Below are positions 12,416-23,160 of a DNA stretch of 64,000 bases, one piece after another; within the stretch, counting starts at the first letter, position 1, and the number at the start of each line of letters is the position of its first letter. This stretch comes from Ailanthus altissimus (lineage: Eukaryota; Streptophyta; Magnoliopsida; Sapindales; Simaroubaceae): NCBI GenBank assembly GCA_946807835.1, contig OX327704.1, positions 8,804,001 through 8,868,000 of the forward strand, given 5' to 3'. The notes under the pieces are model-generated. The model was given only the letters and a program-made list of their open reading frames with translations. It made no database searches and was not told the DNA's origin. The position numbers and the translations under genes were made by a program.

Positions 12416-14062
12416 GTCATGTATATTATGGATGCTTCTAAGGTTATCACAATGCATAAGAAGGCTTGTAGTAATATAGTTGCAGTAATAGAGTTTGGCG
12501 TGTCCTTGTGTTGCCAAAGATTTTGTTCACATAGATATAGAGACTTTTTAAGATTTATATTAGGTCAATACTCTTTATTTAACCCTTTTCTTTCTTTTTA
12601 AATATAGTTTATTTAATGAGCTTTTACCCTTCTAAAATAAAAAATGAATGAATATAAGTAAAAGTGACATAGTACTATTTTATTCCAAATAAAACACTAA
12701 TATACTTATTAGATACCAATTTAAATAAGAAAATTATCATATTTTATTTTAGGAAAGAGTCAAAAGGCATTATTTTATGAGACATGTTTCTTCATCAGCT
12801 TTATAACATGGACTAACGTTTATTTTAGACTAAATACCCTCAATTTTTTAGTCATAGAGGTATACATGCTTTGAGCTTTACTTAGTGCAACTTTATAGCT
12901 ATCAAATTATGACCCACAGGCTATCCCTCGAAAAGTGGCTTGGGTTCACATGTCTTACCTTGGCATAAATAGAAGTTTGTACTTAGACCTTTGTAGATTT
13001 TTGTACAACAACATATAGCCCCCTGATCACATGGGGTTGTGCAGTGCAAGCAAGACAATCATATTATCAACACAACTTCCAATAATATAGCTTCATTCCT
13101 TTGGCCTACTTGGTTTATTCATGTTCTCTTACGGCTATTGGTGGTAATTTTTGCAATCAAATATTTTTTTACCATTTGATTTCTATGCAAAAATTACCAT
13201 CAATATGCCTACAAGAAATCACCTTTGAACTAAAATTACTAGCAATTTCAACTGTGTTAAAGGTATAATGGCCAACAACTAGTAATTTTAAAATATGACA
13301 GTCAACAACTAGTAAAATATGATGGTAATTGTAAAATTACCATCACCTATAAATAAAAAGCAATTTGCCCCATCTTTTTTCACTTTTACTTTTGCCTTCT
13401 CACTCTTATCTTTTTTAAAATCCTTCTTTCACCTTTTTAAGCTTTTTTGCTTTTTCCTTTTTATTGCTCTCATTTTCTTACTTTGTCTCAATACTTTGCA
13501 AAACTTTTTCCAGAAGTCAACCACTTTCATTTCTTTATAGTCCCATTTATATTCTAGGGAAGTGATATTTTTTTAATGATTCACTTGAAAGCTCTCTTTG
13601 GCCTAAACTATATGCTTGTAACTTGTTTCTTGTTTGATTCTTGTGCCCTTTTATGGACTTATGTGTTGAAATGCTGTAAAAGATTTCTTTATGCTTTTCC
13701 ATACTTTTTCTATCTTGGATTTTCTACTTTATTTAATCACGGAAACAAAATTTAGTTGATATCAAATTTTGTTTTAATGAACTTGAATAAAGCCTTCTTA
13801 TTGTATGTATTTATACGATTCCTTATTCTTTCTTGGCGGATTTTATGTTTTTGATTATATTTGGCTTTCTTTGGAATAACATCTTGCTTGACTTAATAGC
13901 TTCATTGTCAAGAGATGTGAAATATTCTAAGAAACTTATGTCTAATGGTGTTCATAACCATCATTTTTATCTTAATTATGACTTTCTAGTTAAGTAGGTG
14001 TCGAGAGAGGAATCTTTGGGTGGTAAGGGCCCAATCAAAGAGGATTTGGCTAGAGCTGCCTT
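12416..14062. other. Intergenic; foldback sequence at 13136-13345, otherwise nothing seen
   Basis: AT-rich with no recognisable coding region. The open frame at 13319-13540 is a phenylalanine-rich reading of a TTT/CTT tract and is not believable as a gene. The only structure is the pair of inverted repeats described separately. Confidence 0.5.
13136..13345. repeat. Two foldback inverted repeats, possible MITE remnant
   Basis: Arms 13136-13155 and 13186-13205 pair with one mismatch around a 30-base loop (core GGTAATTTTTGCA). Arms 13320-13330 and 13335-13345 pair perfectly around GTAA (TGATGGTAATT). Both pairs share the word GGTAATT, which suggests terminal repeats of one small element, but no target duplication was found. 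Confidence 0.4.
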
Positions 14063-14067
14063 GATCC

Positions 14068-17000
14068 TGTTGGGATTTATGCTCACACGTCATCTCATTA
14101 TTGTATGAATATTTTATTTTATAATATTTATACAGTATATCTTTTGTTAAATCGCTAATTACAATCATTAAAATGGTTTAATGGTTGTAATGCTACAAAT
14201 ATTATATGATCTGAAAGAGATAACATTTGGTCTAAAGAAGTTTAGATCAATGCTAAGAATTAGTAACGCTGAGAACTATAAATGCTAAATAGTTAGCATG
14301 TTATCATAATCAGTGAAGTCTAAAAGTTAGAACCTTATCTGTAATAGTACAAAAACGTAAAAGTACACTAGTAATAACATAGTTGCAAGAGTTGTAATAG
14401 GTGCTAAGAAATTTTATTATACAAGTCTATTTTCAAATTATATGTTTCTGGTCTTATTCACCGATGCGGGTCTATTGGTGGAACTCTTTCTAATAGACCA
14501 GTGTATATTATACCTAGATGGTCTAGATGGTTGCTCTTAGCTAACAATGGAAGGTCCTCTCGAGTTGAGTAGCATACGTGATCCTTTGACCTGAGTGTCA
14601 CAGTGGGATTATAAGTGATCCATCATACTATGGTTCCATGCATGTCACAGACCTTTCATAGTGTGACCACTAGGTATTGTTGGGTATAGTTCGATGCTTA
14701 TGGAGTTCGGTGTGTACAGATTTTGGATCCGTCAACTCACATTGATGAATTATATATCATGATACTCCAAGATTGTATCTCAGAAAGTCTTATGGCCATA
14801 AGCAACTAACCTAGGAAAAGAGTTTCCCACAGGGTTAAACAATATTGCAAAAGTGTTTGCATATATTGTTTATCAAGATACATGTCTGGAGATAAGTTAA
14901 CGGATGAGCACATAAGGATTTGACGGTGATGATCTATATCCCTGCTCTTCCAGGATATGATTGGCAGAAGGATTATACGTATGTGCTATGACCTCAACCT
15001 ATATGATCTATTGCGCTGATTTGTAATATCTGTGACATGTGCATGGGGCATCGATCTCCAACTCACAGAATAGTTATGTTCGATAAATTGGGTGTGGACC
15101 TAAAAAGTCTCACAATATGAAGTGTACTCGTTATGCACTTGGGCAGTATACCAGATTGAATGGTTCGATCTAGTAAATTCCAACAGATCGGATATTTATT
15201 TTAGTTTCCCTTTGACCGTGCACGTTAACACGTCCAAAATATAGAAGTTTATTCCCAAGTGCAGGATTGTCAAAGTAATAAATAATCCGATGAGAACGGG
15301 GTCGATCCACAAGGAAGTAGAATTAAAATTACAAATTATAAACACTTTTAAGATAATTAATGCAGTATAAGATGTTTACAAATATTAATTCAATTAACCA
15401 ATTCAAATAAAAAAACTAAGGTTAGAGGGATTCACTTTTGGCATAAGAAGTAAGAATATATTTAACTTTTTTTTATAACTCAATTAGAATCCTCACACAG
15501 AGGAGGTTCCAACCAGAAAATATAACAATTAAAGTTCATCATCATTTATATATTGATTAGTATTTATTTCTATCAATTATTATAAACTAAATCTTATAAA
15601 TGGGTTCAAGTATTTATTATGCCAATCTTTATATTGGTCTACAATAAATCAAGACTCCCACTTTACAAGAAAGGTTATATACACCAAATCTTGTAAATGG
15701 TTTCAAGAATTTATTATGCCAAGTATTAAGTTTGTCAATAATAAATCAAGAATCACCATTATAGAAGAAAGGGTATTAATTCTACAAACAAAATAAATAC
15801 ATCATATATAAATTTACATAACTTAAAAATGAAACATTAAATTCATGAATAAATATTAAACATATCTTATTACCTTGCCAAGAGCTTCACCCTTTCACCT
15901 TAGCTTAAAGAAAATTATTTGGACATAATAAAACTAAAGAAAAAGAAAATAAATGGAAAAAGAAATAACATGATTTAATAGTAAACAAGAGAAATAATAT
16001 TACAAAGAAATGGATACAAAGGACAAGTATTTTGAACTAAATTCTAACTTTCTAATTACATCCTTTAGGTATAAACAAGCCACCTATTTATAGAAAAATA
16101 TGGATAAATCAAGAAAAATTTAGAGAGAATCACTTGGTTGATGAAAGTCACGAATGGTGGCAAAATAATTTGCATTGATTATCACTAGGTCACCCACTTG
16201 ATTATCCAATTTGGAATTGATGTGATCCAAATTAGCTATCACTCCAAACATAAAAGTTGTATATAAGATTCTTATCTTTCCAAATTGAGTGATTCCATAC
16301 GTATTAGATATGTATTTCTATAGTTATAGGTCAAATACTGATGACTGTTCAAACTGGGTCTGTACTGCAGATTAGTTCTGTTCTAGGCCATTATCACCCT
16401 CTAACCACTCGAATTTCAAATACTTTTTGAAATACAATATGTTAGCACATTGAGTCAACTCTTCAAAGGATCAATAATCACCTCAATCGGATATTTAGGT
16501 AGAAAGTTATGCCCATTTTACCGAACCTATCACAAAACAGTTAAAAGATAATTAGGTACAATATTGTAAACATACTTAAGTTAAGAAAATTAAATACACT
16601 AGTAATACAAAATAATCATGCAAAACTCTTATTAAATGTGTAATTTCAAGTGTTCATCACACATGTCAAAGCTTAAAAGTTAAGTACATCAATTAGTTAA
16701 CAATTAGTTGTTGACCAATGAGATATTGACATATGGCATATTATGAGCCAATTATTGTTTGACTTAGAAATTACTAAAATGACCTTATTTGTTGGACAAA
16801 TAAGATCATTATTTTATTAATTAAAATATTTATTAAATAGAATAATTATAATAATAATATAAGATATTATCATTTGAATATAAGTCAAACAATTCATTTT
16901 ATAATCAAATTGGCAAGTGTTTCTACCATAATTTAATATGATTAAATTATTCATTTAATATTGATTAAATGATAAATTAAATGCAAATAGATGATATTAA

Positions 17001-17707
17001 TAAATGGTGGGCCAGACATATTTTTTGCAAATGAGAAAGTGTTTCTTATTTGGCCAAGTTCATGCAAATGATTTCTTATTTTGTTTTGTTCTCATTTTGT
17101 TTATTATAAACAAAAAACTAATGAAAAATATTGACCATGATAATTGAGGCTATTATGTAATTAAATGGGACATGTGTTATCCATTGAAAGAAAAAAAGGA
17201 AAAACAAATAAAAGAGCAAGTTCTTGCTCATTTTGGGAGTGTATCATTCGGCCAAGGCTTGGAGAGTGAGAGAGAAGTGAAAATTTGGCTAAGTGCTAAG
17301 GAAAAACCTTCAAGTGTTAAGAGTTTAAAATACACTTCTTCTATTATTTTTTATTTTGGCCACCTATACTATAAGGTAGAAACAAGAATTCAACTGTTGA
17401 ATCCTTTACTAAAAAAGCTGTTATTCTAGCTTTCCTAAACCCACTGTGTTGAGGAACTAGAATTGTGAACGAGTTACTTCAAGGCAGGTACTCTGATTCG
17501 ATGAAAAACCAAAGACTTGTCAAGGTAATAAATTCTCAGTCTTTATATAGTTTACATTTATGAGATACATGTAAAACTTATTGTGTGTATCATTAGAAAA
17601 TTAGTATTCCACTCATCCGATGCGCATATATCTATATGATACGGATGCAAATTTGAATGATAGATACAAACCCATATGCATGCACCTTAGGTTTAAAATC
17701 ATTTACA
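14068..17707 (+). repeat. 5' LTR of copia element A, split by a nested solo LTR
   Basis: Starts TGTTGGGATTTATG and ends ATTTACA. Without the 1439-base insertion and its duplication the LTR is about 2.2 kb, long for copia. The last 150 bases are nearly repeated at 19724-19877 and at 32818-32970, which fixes the 3' edge. Confidence 0.8.
15226..16659 (-). mobile_element. Solo LTR nested in the copia A LTR
   Basis: Comparison with the uninterrupted LTR at 31033-32970 shows about 1.44 kb of extra sequence here. It is flanked by CACGT (15221-15225) and CACAT (16660-16664), a 5-bp duplication with one later change. On the minus strand it reads from TGATGAACAC to a CATCGGATTATTTATTACTTTG block and ends GTTA, where CA would be expected in an intact copy. 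It resembles in plan and length (1434 bp) the solo LTR at 53254-54697 (TGAT..ATCA, 1444 bp), which also ends with a TATTACTTG-like stretch. No open frame inside. Confidence 0.7.
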
Positions 17708-17710
17708 AAA

Positions 17711-17722
17711 TAGTATCATAGC
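17711..17722 (+). other. Primer-binding site of copia element A
   Basis: TAGTATCATAGC is three bases after the LTR end and differs at two positions from TGGTATCAGAGC, the usual copia site complementary to initiator methionine tRNA. Confidence 0.75.
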
Positions 17723-18944
17723 TGTTCTGAGTTGATATTAGGTGTTATTTGAGTGTGCAATTGTTGTTGGTGATGTTTCGGTGTTCAAATGGTGCATTTC
17801 AAGTTGTTGAAATGGGTATACCAAGATGGAGAGCACCGGAGTGCCGCGGTGATGGGGATTTTTCCTCGGCGCTGCAGCGCTGGGTAGCTAGCGCGGCGAC
17901 GTTGGGCACTGCGGTGTCCAAAAGTTTAATGCCATAGCAACGAGGCCTAAACACCCTATCGCCGCAACACCAAGTCACGAGCACTACAGCGCCCAAGCTC
18001 TGCCTTGGGTGCCACAACGCCAGCCGCTGGGCGCCGCAGCACTAGGGGCTATGCCCACCGGTGCTGTTGTATAGTGAACCTAGTACCACGGCACTGATGG
18101 CACCCACTCTAATTATTTTAAATTATTTTAAATAGTAATTTTTGATTATATGGGGGTTTATGAGATACAATCATATGAGTTATTAGGTTATATTATAAAT
18201 TTGGATCATTTTTTGTGTTGGTAACTGCAATAGGAGCCCTACTAGTGGGGGCTAGTTGTGTTTAAACAGAAATAGATGTCTGATTGAGAATTACCTCTTC
18301 ATGAGATGGGAACCATGTTTTTAGAAAATCTCTTTTAATCAGATTAAACAATATTACATTATAAGATAGTATTTTATTGATGATCTGTCTTGTCAATACG
18401 GTGTTAGCTGTATCATATCGTGGTATTTCCCAAGATTGCTACAGTATGAGAGATTTGGTCGGTATGATTTATACTATACCAGTTAAACATGATATAAGGT
18501 AAATATATGCAAAAGTATTGTCTTAGATCGCTATAGTGTGCGGGTAGTACCGATAGCATATATTTGATCATTGACAAGTTAATATATAATACACTTACCT
18601 TAAATCGCTACAGTGTGCGGATAAGGTGTATTTAGGATCAAGAGTAAGAGTTTCATGAGATGCAATTGACAAGAGTTGTCTACTTGTTAAGTTTACAAAG
18701 GCTTAAATCACAATAATATGCGGTTCGAGTAAAATGCCAATGAGTTCCACTTCCTGCTGTATAGTTTAAAATAATTTAAATTATCGTTATCCCGTTTTGA
18801 GAAATTAGAGGGATTATGTAAAATAGTGGGAGAACATTTTAAATTAAAAATGTATAAATATTATGCCCATAATTTAAAATGCATTATTAGTAATTTAATA
18901 ATATTTTTCGCTTACATTTCCTAATGTTATTTTATTTGACTTGT
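17723..18944 (+). other. Untranslated leader of copia element A with GC-rich cassette and four-repeat array
   Basis: About 1.2 kb between primer-binding site and gag. Bases 17830-18090 are far richer in G+C than the surroundings and are full of GCGC words such as GGCGCTGCAGCGCTGGG. Further on, a diverged 22-base word (core ATCGCTACAGTGTGCGG) occurs at 18430, 18522, 18599 and 18702. The same cassette and the same four-repeat array, with matching spacing, occur after the primer-binding site at 62139. Confidence 0.75.
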
Positions 18945-19723
18945 GAAAGCTAAAATATCCTTTTCAAATCCCTTGGTGCGCATACTGGATGTACACCAAC
19001 TTAAAGGTGCCGAGAATTTCTCTGACTGGTATATGAATCTTAGAATGTTTTTGGATTCAGAAAGACTAGGATATGTTATTGACCAGAAGATGTTCCGAGG
19101 TGTTTCTGAGGATGCCACCTAGGAAGAAAATGTGACATATCAGAAATGGTTGGATGACGATTTAAAAGTTAAATCCTACATCCTTGCCTCAATGACCATT
19201 GAGCTGCAAAGGAAGCATATCCGTATGGACAGTGTCAGCAGTATTATGCTCCATCTTAGGGAGCTCCTTGGTGACTGACCCCAAGTTGAGAACTATAGGG
19301 TCACCAAAGCACTGTTTCAAGCCAGGCTCCCCGAGGGCAGTCTAGTAAGTCATAATATTCTCAAAATGATAAGATTAATCGAAAGGCTTGAGTCTATGGA
19401 CATCTTTCTGAGTAATAACTTGGAGAATAATTTGATTCTCCAGTCACTGCCTGGGTCATTTGCACAGTTCATTATAAACTTCAATTTGCAAGGAATTTAC
19501 ATATGCTGATGTTCATAACATATTGAAGACACGGATAAGGACATGCATAAAGGAGGCTTGACCTTCATTATCCAGGGTGCTTCATCTTCAACCCCAAGGG
19601 CTTCTAGGAAGTCTAAAGGGAAGAAGAAAAGAAAGGTAAGGCAGACACCCAAGATGGGTCCTCAGCGGCGACAGATATCCAAGTCACTGGAGAAACCAAA
19701 AGTAAAAGAAAAATGCTTTCATT
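18945..19723 (+). pseudogene. Copia gag remnant, truncated at the zinc knuckle
   Basis: From 18966 the frame reads a copia-type Gag: ILDVHQLKGAENFSDWYMNLR, then YQKWLDDDLKVKSYILASM, then ELQRKHIRMDSV..IMLHLRELLGD and LILQSLPGSFAQFI. Stops interrupt it at 19120-19122 (TAG) and 19276-19278 (TGA). A frameshift near 19500 moves it into the frame opening at 19543 (GGLTFIIQGASSS, then a Lys/Arg-rich stretch). It ends as the zinc knuckle begins (KEKCFHY, where CFHC is expected), because the sequence jumps into LTR sequence at about 19724. Gag packages element RNA in virus-like particles; this copy cannot. Confidence 0.85.
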
Positions 19724-19877
19724 ACATTTATGAGATACATGTAAAACGTATTGTGTTTATCATTAGAAAATTAGTATTCCACTCATCCACTACATATATA
19801 TGTATGTGATATATATACAAATTTAAATGATAGACATAAACTCACATGTATGCATTATAAGTTTAAAATCACTCACA
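19724..19877 (+). repeat. Residual 3' LTR tail of copia element A
   Basis: Close match to 17560-17707 and 32818-32970 (ACATTTATGAGATACAT, ATTAGAAAATTAG, TTTAAAATCA..ACA). It ends exactly at the GATCC duplication. The left junction falls inside the word CATTACATTTA, so a few bases could belong to either side. Confidence 0.85.
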
Positions 19878-20229
19878 GATCCCACCATATTCTGTACCAC
19901 ATTTGTGTTTACCCAGAGGAGATTATAGGCCTATGCCTATCACTTTTGTGCACTGTCCAATCTAACAACTGGTTAGGTAGATTGTGTTGCATATGAATGT
20001 GGCAATGTTGAACTAAGGGTACGTTTAACATGGAATAACCTTTATGTCGTTATCTTTTCTTCTAAGAAGTCAAAGATTATGAAGGATTGATACTTTCGTA
20101 AGGTAGTTCGTTGATGGAGCTATACTTAATATACTTTTCATACTATTTAAAGGGAGTTTACTCCTACTTTGGAGGGTGTTATAGCTATTATAGGCCTTTT
20201 TATTTTAAGAGATGGTGATATCTTTTTTA

Positions 20230-23160
20230 TTGACTTGAATAAAACTTAGAAAAAGCTGTTTAAAGGATCTAACTTCAAACCTACTTTTTCCAATTAGGTG
20301 AAGTACTTCTTTGGCTCTATACAAGGAAATCGGTATATCTCAAGGAAATGCCATTATTCTGATTACAAGGTTAAAGTCATGATTATCTTATACTTGAGTA
20401 AATTCCTATTTTGTCATCATATTACATATCACATCAGAAGAGGTTGCTCCCTCTGCCATACATATATCAGGAGTTTTTTCTTTCTCTTTGGCCTCTTATT
20501 TTCTTGCTATTCTCTATAAATAATATAATGATATTTATTATACTAAAGTTTATGGTACAAGTAAGTTCATTGTAGATATACTAGTTGCCATTAACTTTTT
20601 TGTAAGTTTTCATGTTTGAGCACTTCAATGGCTACGATAAAGGTCCCTTAATGTTAGACATAGTGTTATATATCATAAATATTGGTTCCATGATTTGATC
20701 CCTAACCTGCTGCCAATTGGGTATGCGTTGGTTGTACAATGTGTAATACATTAAGAACATATTGTTCTACCTAGGTGATGTGGCTAAATTCAGTTTTAGG
20801 CCATATGAATTCATGTTTGACTTATATAAAGTTCCACCCTTTTATAGTTTTACTAAGAATGACACTTATGTTTTTCGTTCTCTACTTTCATTTGATGGTG
20901 ATTTTAATTTTGGTGAATTTTTTTGACTTTGAGTTCTAGTTTCTTGCCATAGTTGAATAGGAATATAAAGTTTATACCTATCACATACAGGCCAATCAAT
21001 GTGCTAAGGCATTTCAGCCAGAACTAAGGCCGCCTAATAGGCGTAAAGCACCTAAGAATTTTAATAAGCTAGTTGCCAAAGTTTTTCATCCTAGGTTGAC
21101 TAAATTTGCAAGCCTTCTCGATATAAATATAGAAGTAACTAACCCCACATATCTAGAAGATATACTAGTTAACTTTGACACTTACTGAAAGTTTAACTAG
21201 CATCTTTTTATTAATTTTTACAATACTAGGCTAATAGTCTGTCCTTGGTGGCAAAGATTAATATGGATAACATGCTAAAACTGAGCTTGAGTTCTACTGC
21301 AACTGTGGCCAATAAGGCCAGTATGCCATATAACGTGATCTCTGATAGCATGAGCCATGTTATGGGTTTGGATATGGCAGTGCCAGCTATAGGTAAGAAT
21401 AAGATAACTAAGATGTTTGTATGCCAAACATCTTATGTTATTGGCTCTTCTATTTTTTTTTCTCCACCAGACCAATTATGACTTTATCTCTTATCTTGAG
21501 GAGAAGGCGTAGGCCATCTCAAAGGTTTCAAGTCAGTTGATCTTTAAACATAGAATAAATCTCTTCATCGGAGGAAGAGGAAACTGAAATAAAGGCCCTT
21601 ATGGAGGTATGAGAAATGTAAATAATGTTTCTTTATTTTCTTATTCTTTTCTGTCATATGGTCTTATTACTTGATTCTTTATTTGTTGGCTATTAAAAGA
21701 AGGATACCTATTTGGCAAATCAAATTAAGAGTACCATGAAGAGCTATGGCGAACAAGGTACTTTAGGCTGTAAAGTAGAGGCAAACATTATTAGTCTATT
21801 AGTGGTTAAAAAAGTCTTAAAAGGTAGGCTCATGCTACTAATGTTGCTTTTTTTAAGGATCTTATTGAAATTGCTGCTTATGGTGGTATGAGACTAATAA
21901 AAAGAAAGACTATGACCTTTCATAGTAGTGTTGAGGCTAGGAAACTTTTCCTAGCTCGGATAAAAGTGGCTCATGAAAAATGGGTGTTTAAGGAAAGAGG
22001 TGAGTTGTGTTATGATCATATGTCATCTGACATTCTTTTTCTACTTTTTTAACTTCTCGATTTAAAACTCTAGCTTACTTTATGTAAGAGAGTCATCTTC
22101 TAGAATCCATTGTTTTAAGCATCAACATATTGGATCCTCTTCTACAAGTATTCTAAGCTTTTTGTTGCTCTTAAATGTTTGGACTCTCTATTGTTGGGTT
22201 TATCCTACTAAATGCTTCCAACTTGTTTTTCTTTTGATGTTTTTAGAAATAGCTCTTCCTATGAAGGTACATAAGAAAGTGTCATTTTTGCTCCAGTTAA
22301 GGGATTAAAGACCTTTGTTTCTAAGTCTGCTAGTGCTGGTAAGCTTTTACCTTCTCTTACTTGTTCTATATTTTTTTAAATCAAATTTGACTTTGGTCAT
22401 AGCTTGAATTTCTTCTATTTTCTCATTGTAATGGTTTTTGTTTCAACTTACCAACTGTCAATTTAATCTGCTACTATCCCTTAAGAGGAAAAATATGAAA
22501 ATTTCTTAGCTGAGTTTAACTATCTGGCCCCCAGTATCGATTCCCTAACTTCTGTGCATCGGTTTAGTAGAAACATAAGAGTTTTTAAGGGATGTATTGT
22601 TGTTGTTAAGTCTACCATTGTTGGAGGGGTTGGTTAGAAATATTTTAGACTTTAGTGCTGGACTCTCCATGATGCTAACATTTAGATGCATGTTTATTGA
22701 ACAAATTCGATTCATGCCGTATGGTGTGAGTATAACAAAGATGGAGCAATTATTTGCAAGAGTGCTTAGAGCATAAGGAGGAGTATGACAGGATACTGGT
22801 AAAGTATGTTTTATTATAGAGAAATTGGCCAAACATGTGGAGATTTTAGCCTAGGTTACATATGGCCTTATACTAAGGAGGGAAAATCCCCTTAAAGACT
22901 TGGATGCTGAGATAGCCAAAGTCTAAGCTGAGTTTTCCATACTTTAGGCTACAATAGAAAGCTAAGTTTTTCATACTCCAGGCTATAGAGAAATTGGCCA
23001 AACATGTGGATATACTAGCCTTGCATATAGGCCTTACACAAAGAGGGAAAATAACCTTAAGACTTGGATGTTGAGATAGCCAAAGTCTAAGTTGAGTTTT
23101 TCATACTCCAGGCTATAATGGAAAGCTTAAAGAAGTCTCAGGCTGATCTAGTCCGTGGGT
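20230..23160 (+). pseudogene. Degenerate plant-mobile-domain-like sequence (tentative)
   Basis: Scattered plus-strand frames resemble the plant mobile (aminotransferase-like) domain found in MAIN/MAIL proteins and in Mutator-like or gypsy-borne genes. They are LYLSKFLFC at about 20390-20420, FMFEHFNGYDKG at about 20610-20645, FSFRPYEFMFDLYKVPPFY at 20790-20845, and a block KAFQPELRPPNRRKAPKNF at about 21005-21065. Further down, 21700-21800 and 22800-23150 read as interrupted helical stretches (AEIAKV repeated), like the coiled-coil tails of such proteins. Stops and frame changes are frequent and no start is preserved. I rely on short motifs, so family membership is a guess; a gypsy-type 'transposase 28' relative is the alternative. 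Confidence 0.35.
22817..23155 (+). repeat. 169-bp tandem duplication
   Basis: Two copies, starting at 22817 and 22986, each begin TAGAGAAATTGGCCAAACATG and run through a GAGATAGCCAAAGTCTAAG block. They differ by about 10-15 % including small gaps. Within copy 1 a short internal repeat of TTTxCATACTxxAGGCTA is also seen. Confidence 0.8.

Larger units (their letters stand above)
14063..19882 (+). mobile_element. Long-LTR Ty1/copia element A, internally deleted, GATCC target duplication
   Basis: The element occupies 14068-19877 and is flanked by GATCC at 14063-14067 and 19878-19882, a perfect 5-bp target duplication. Order: 5' LTR (14068-17707, enlarged by a nested solo LTR at 15226-16659), primer-binding site, an untranslated leader of about 1.2 kb, partial gag, then a jump directly into the last 150 or so bases of the 3' LTR (from about 19724). 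Protease, integrase, reverse transcriptase and RNase H are missing, as is most of the 3' LTR. The intact outer duplication shows that the deletion happened after insertion. Related LTRs lie at 10679-12415, 31033-32970 and 56091-62136. Confidence 0.85.

Noticed and set aside
13319..13540. 73-aa Phe-rich open frame resembling membrane segments
   Set aside because: It is the translation of a TTT/CTT-rich tract. The apparent hydrophobicity follows from composition.
21410..21434. Short inverted repeat TAAGATGTTTG / CAAACATCTTA
   Set aside because: Eleven-base arms with a 5-base loop are expected by chance in 64 kb of AT-rich DNA, and there is no T tract or gene context for a terminator.
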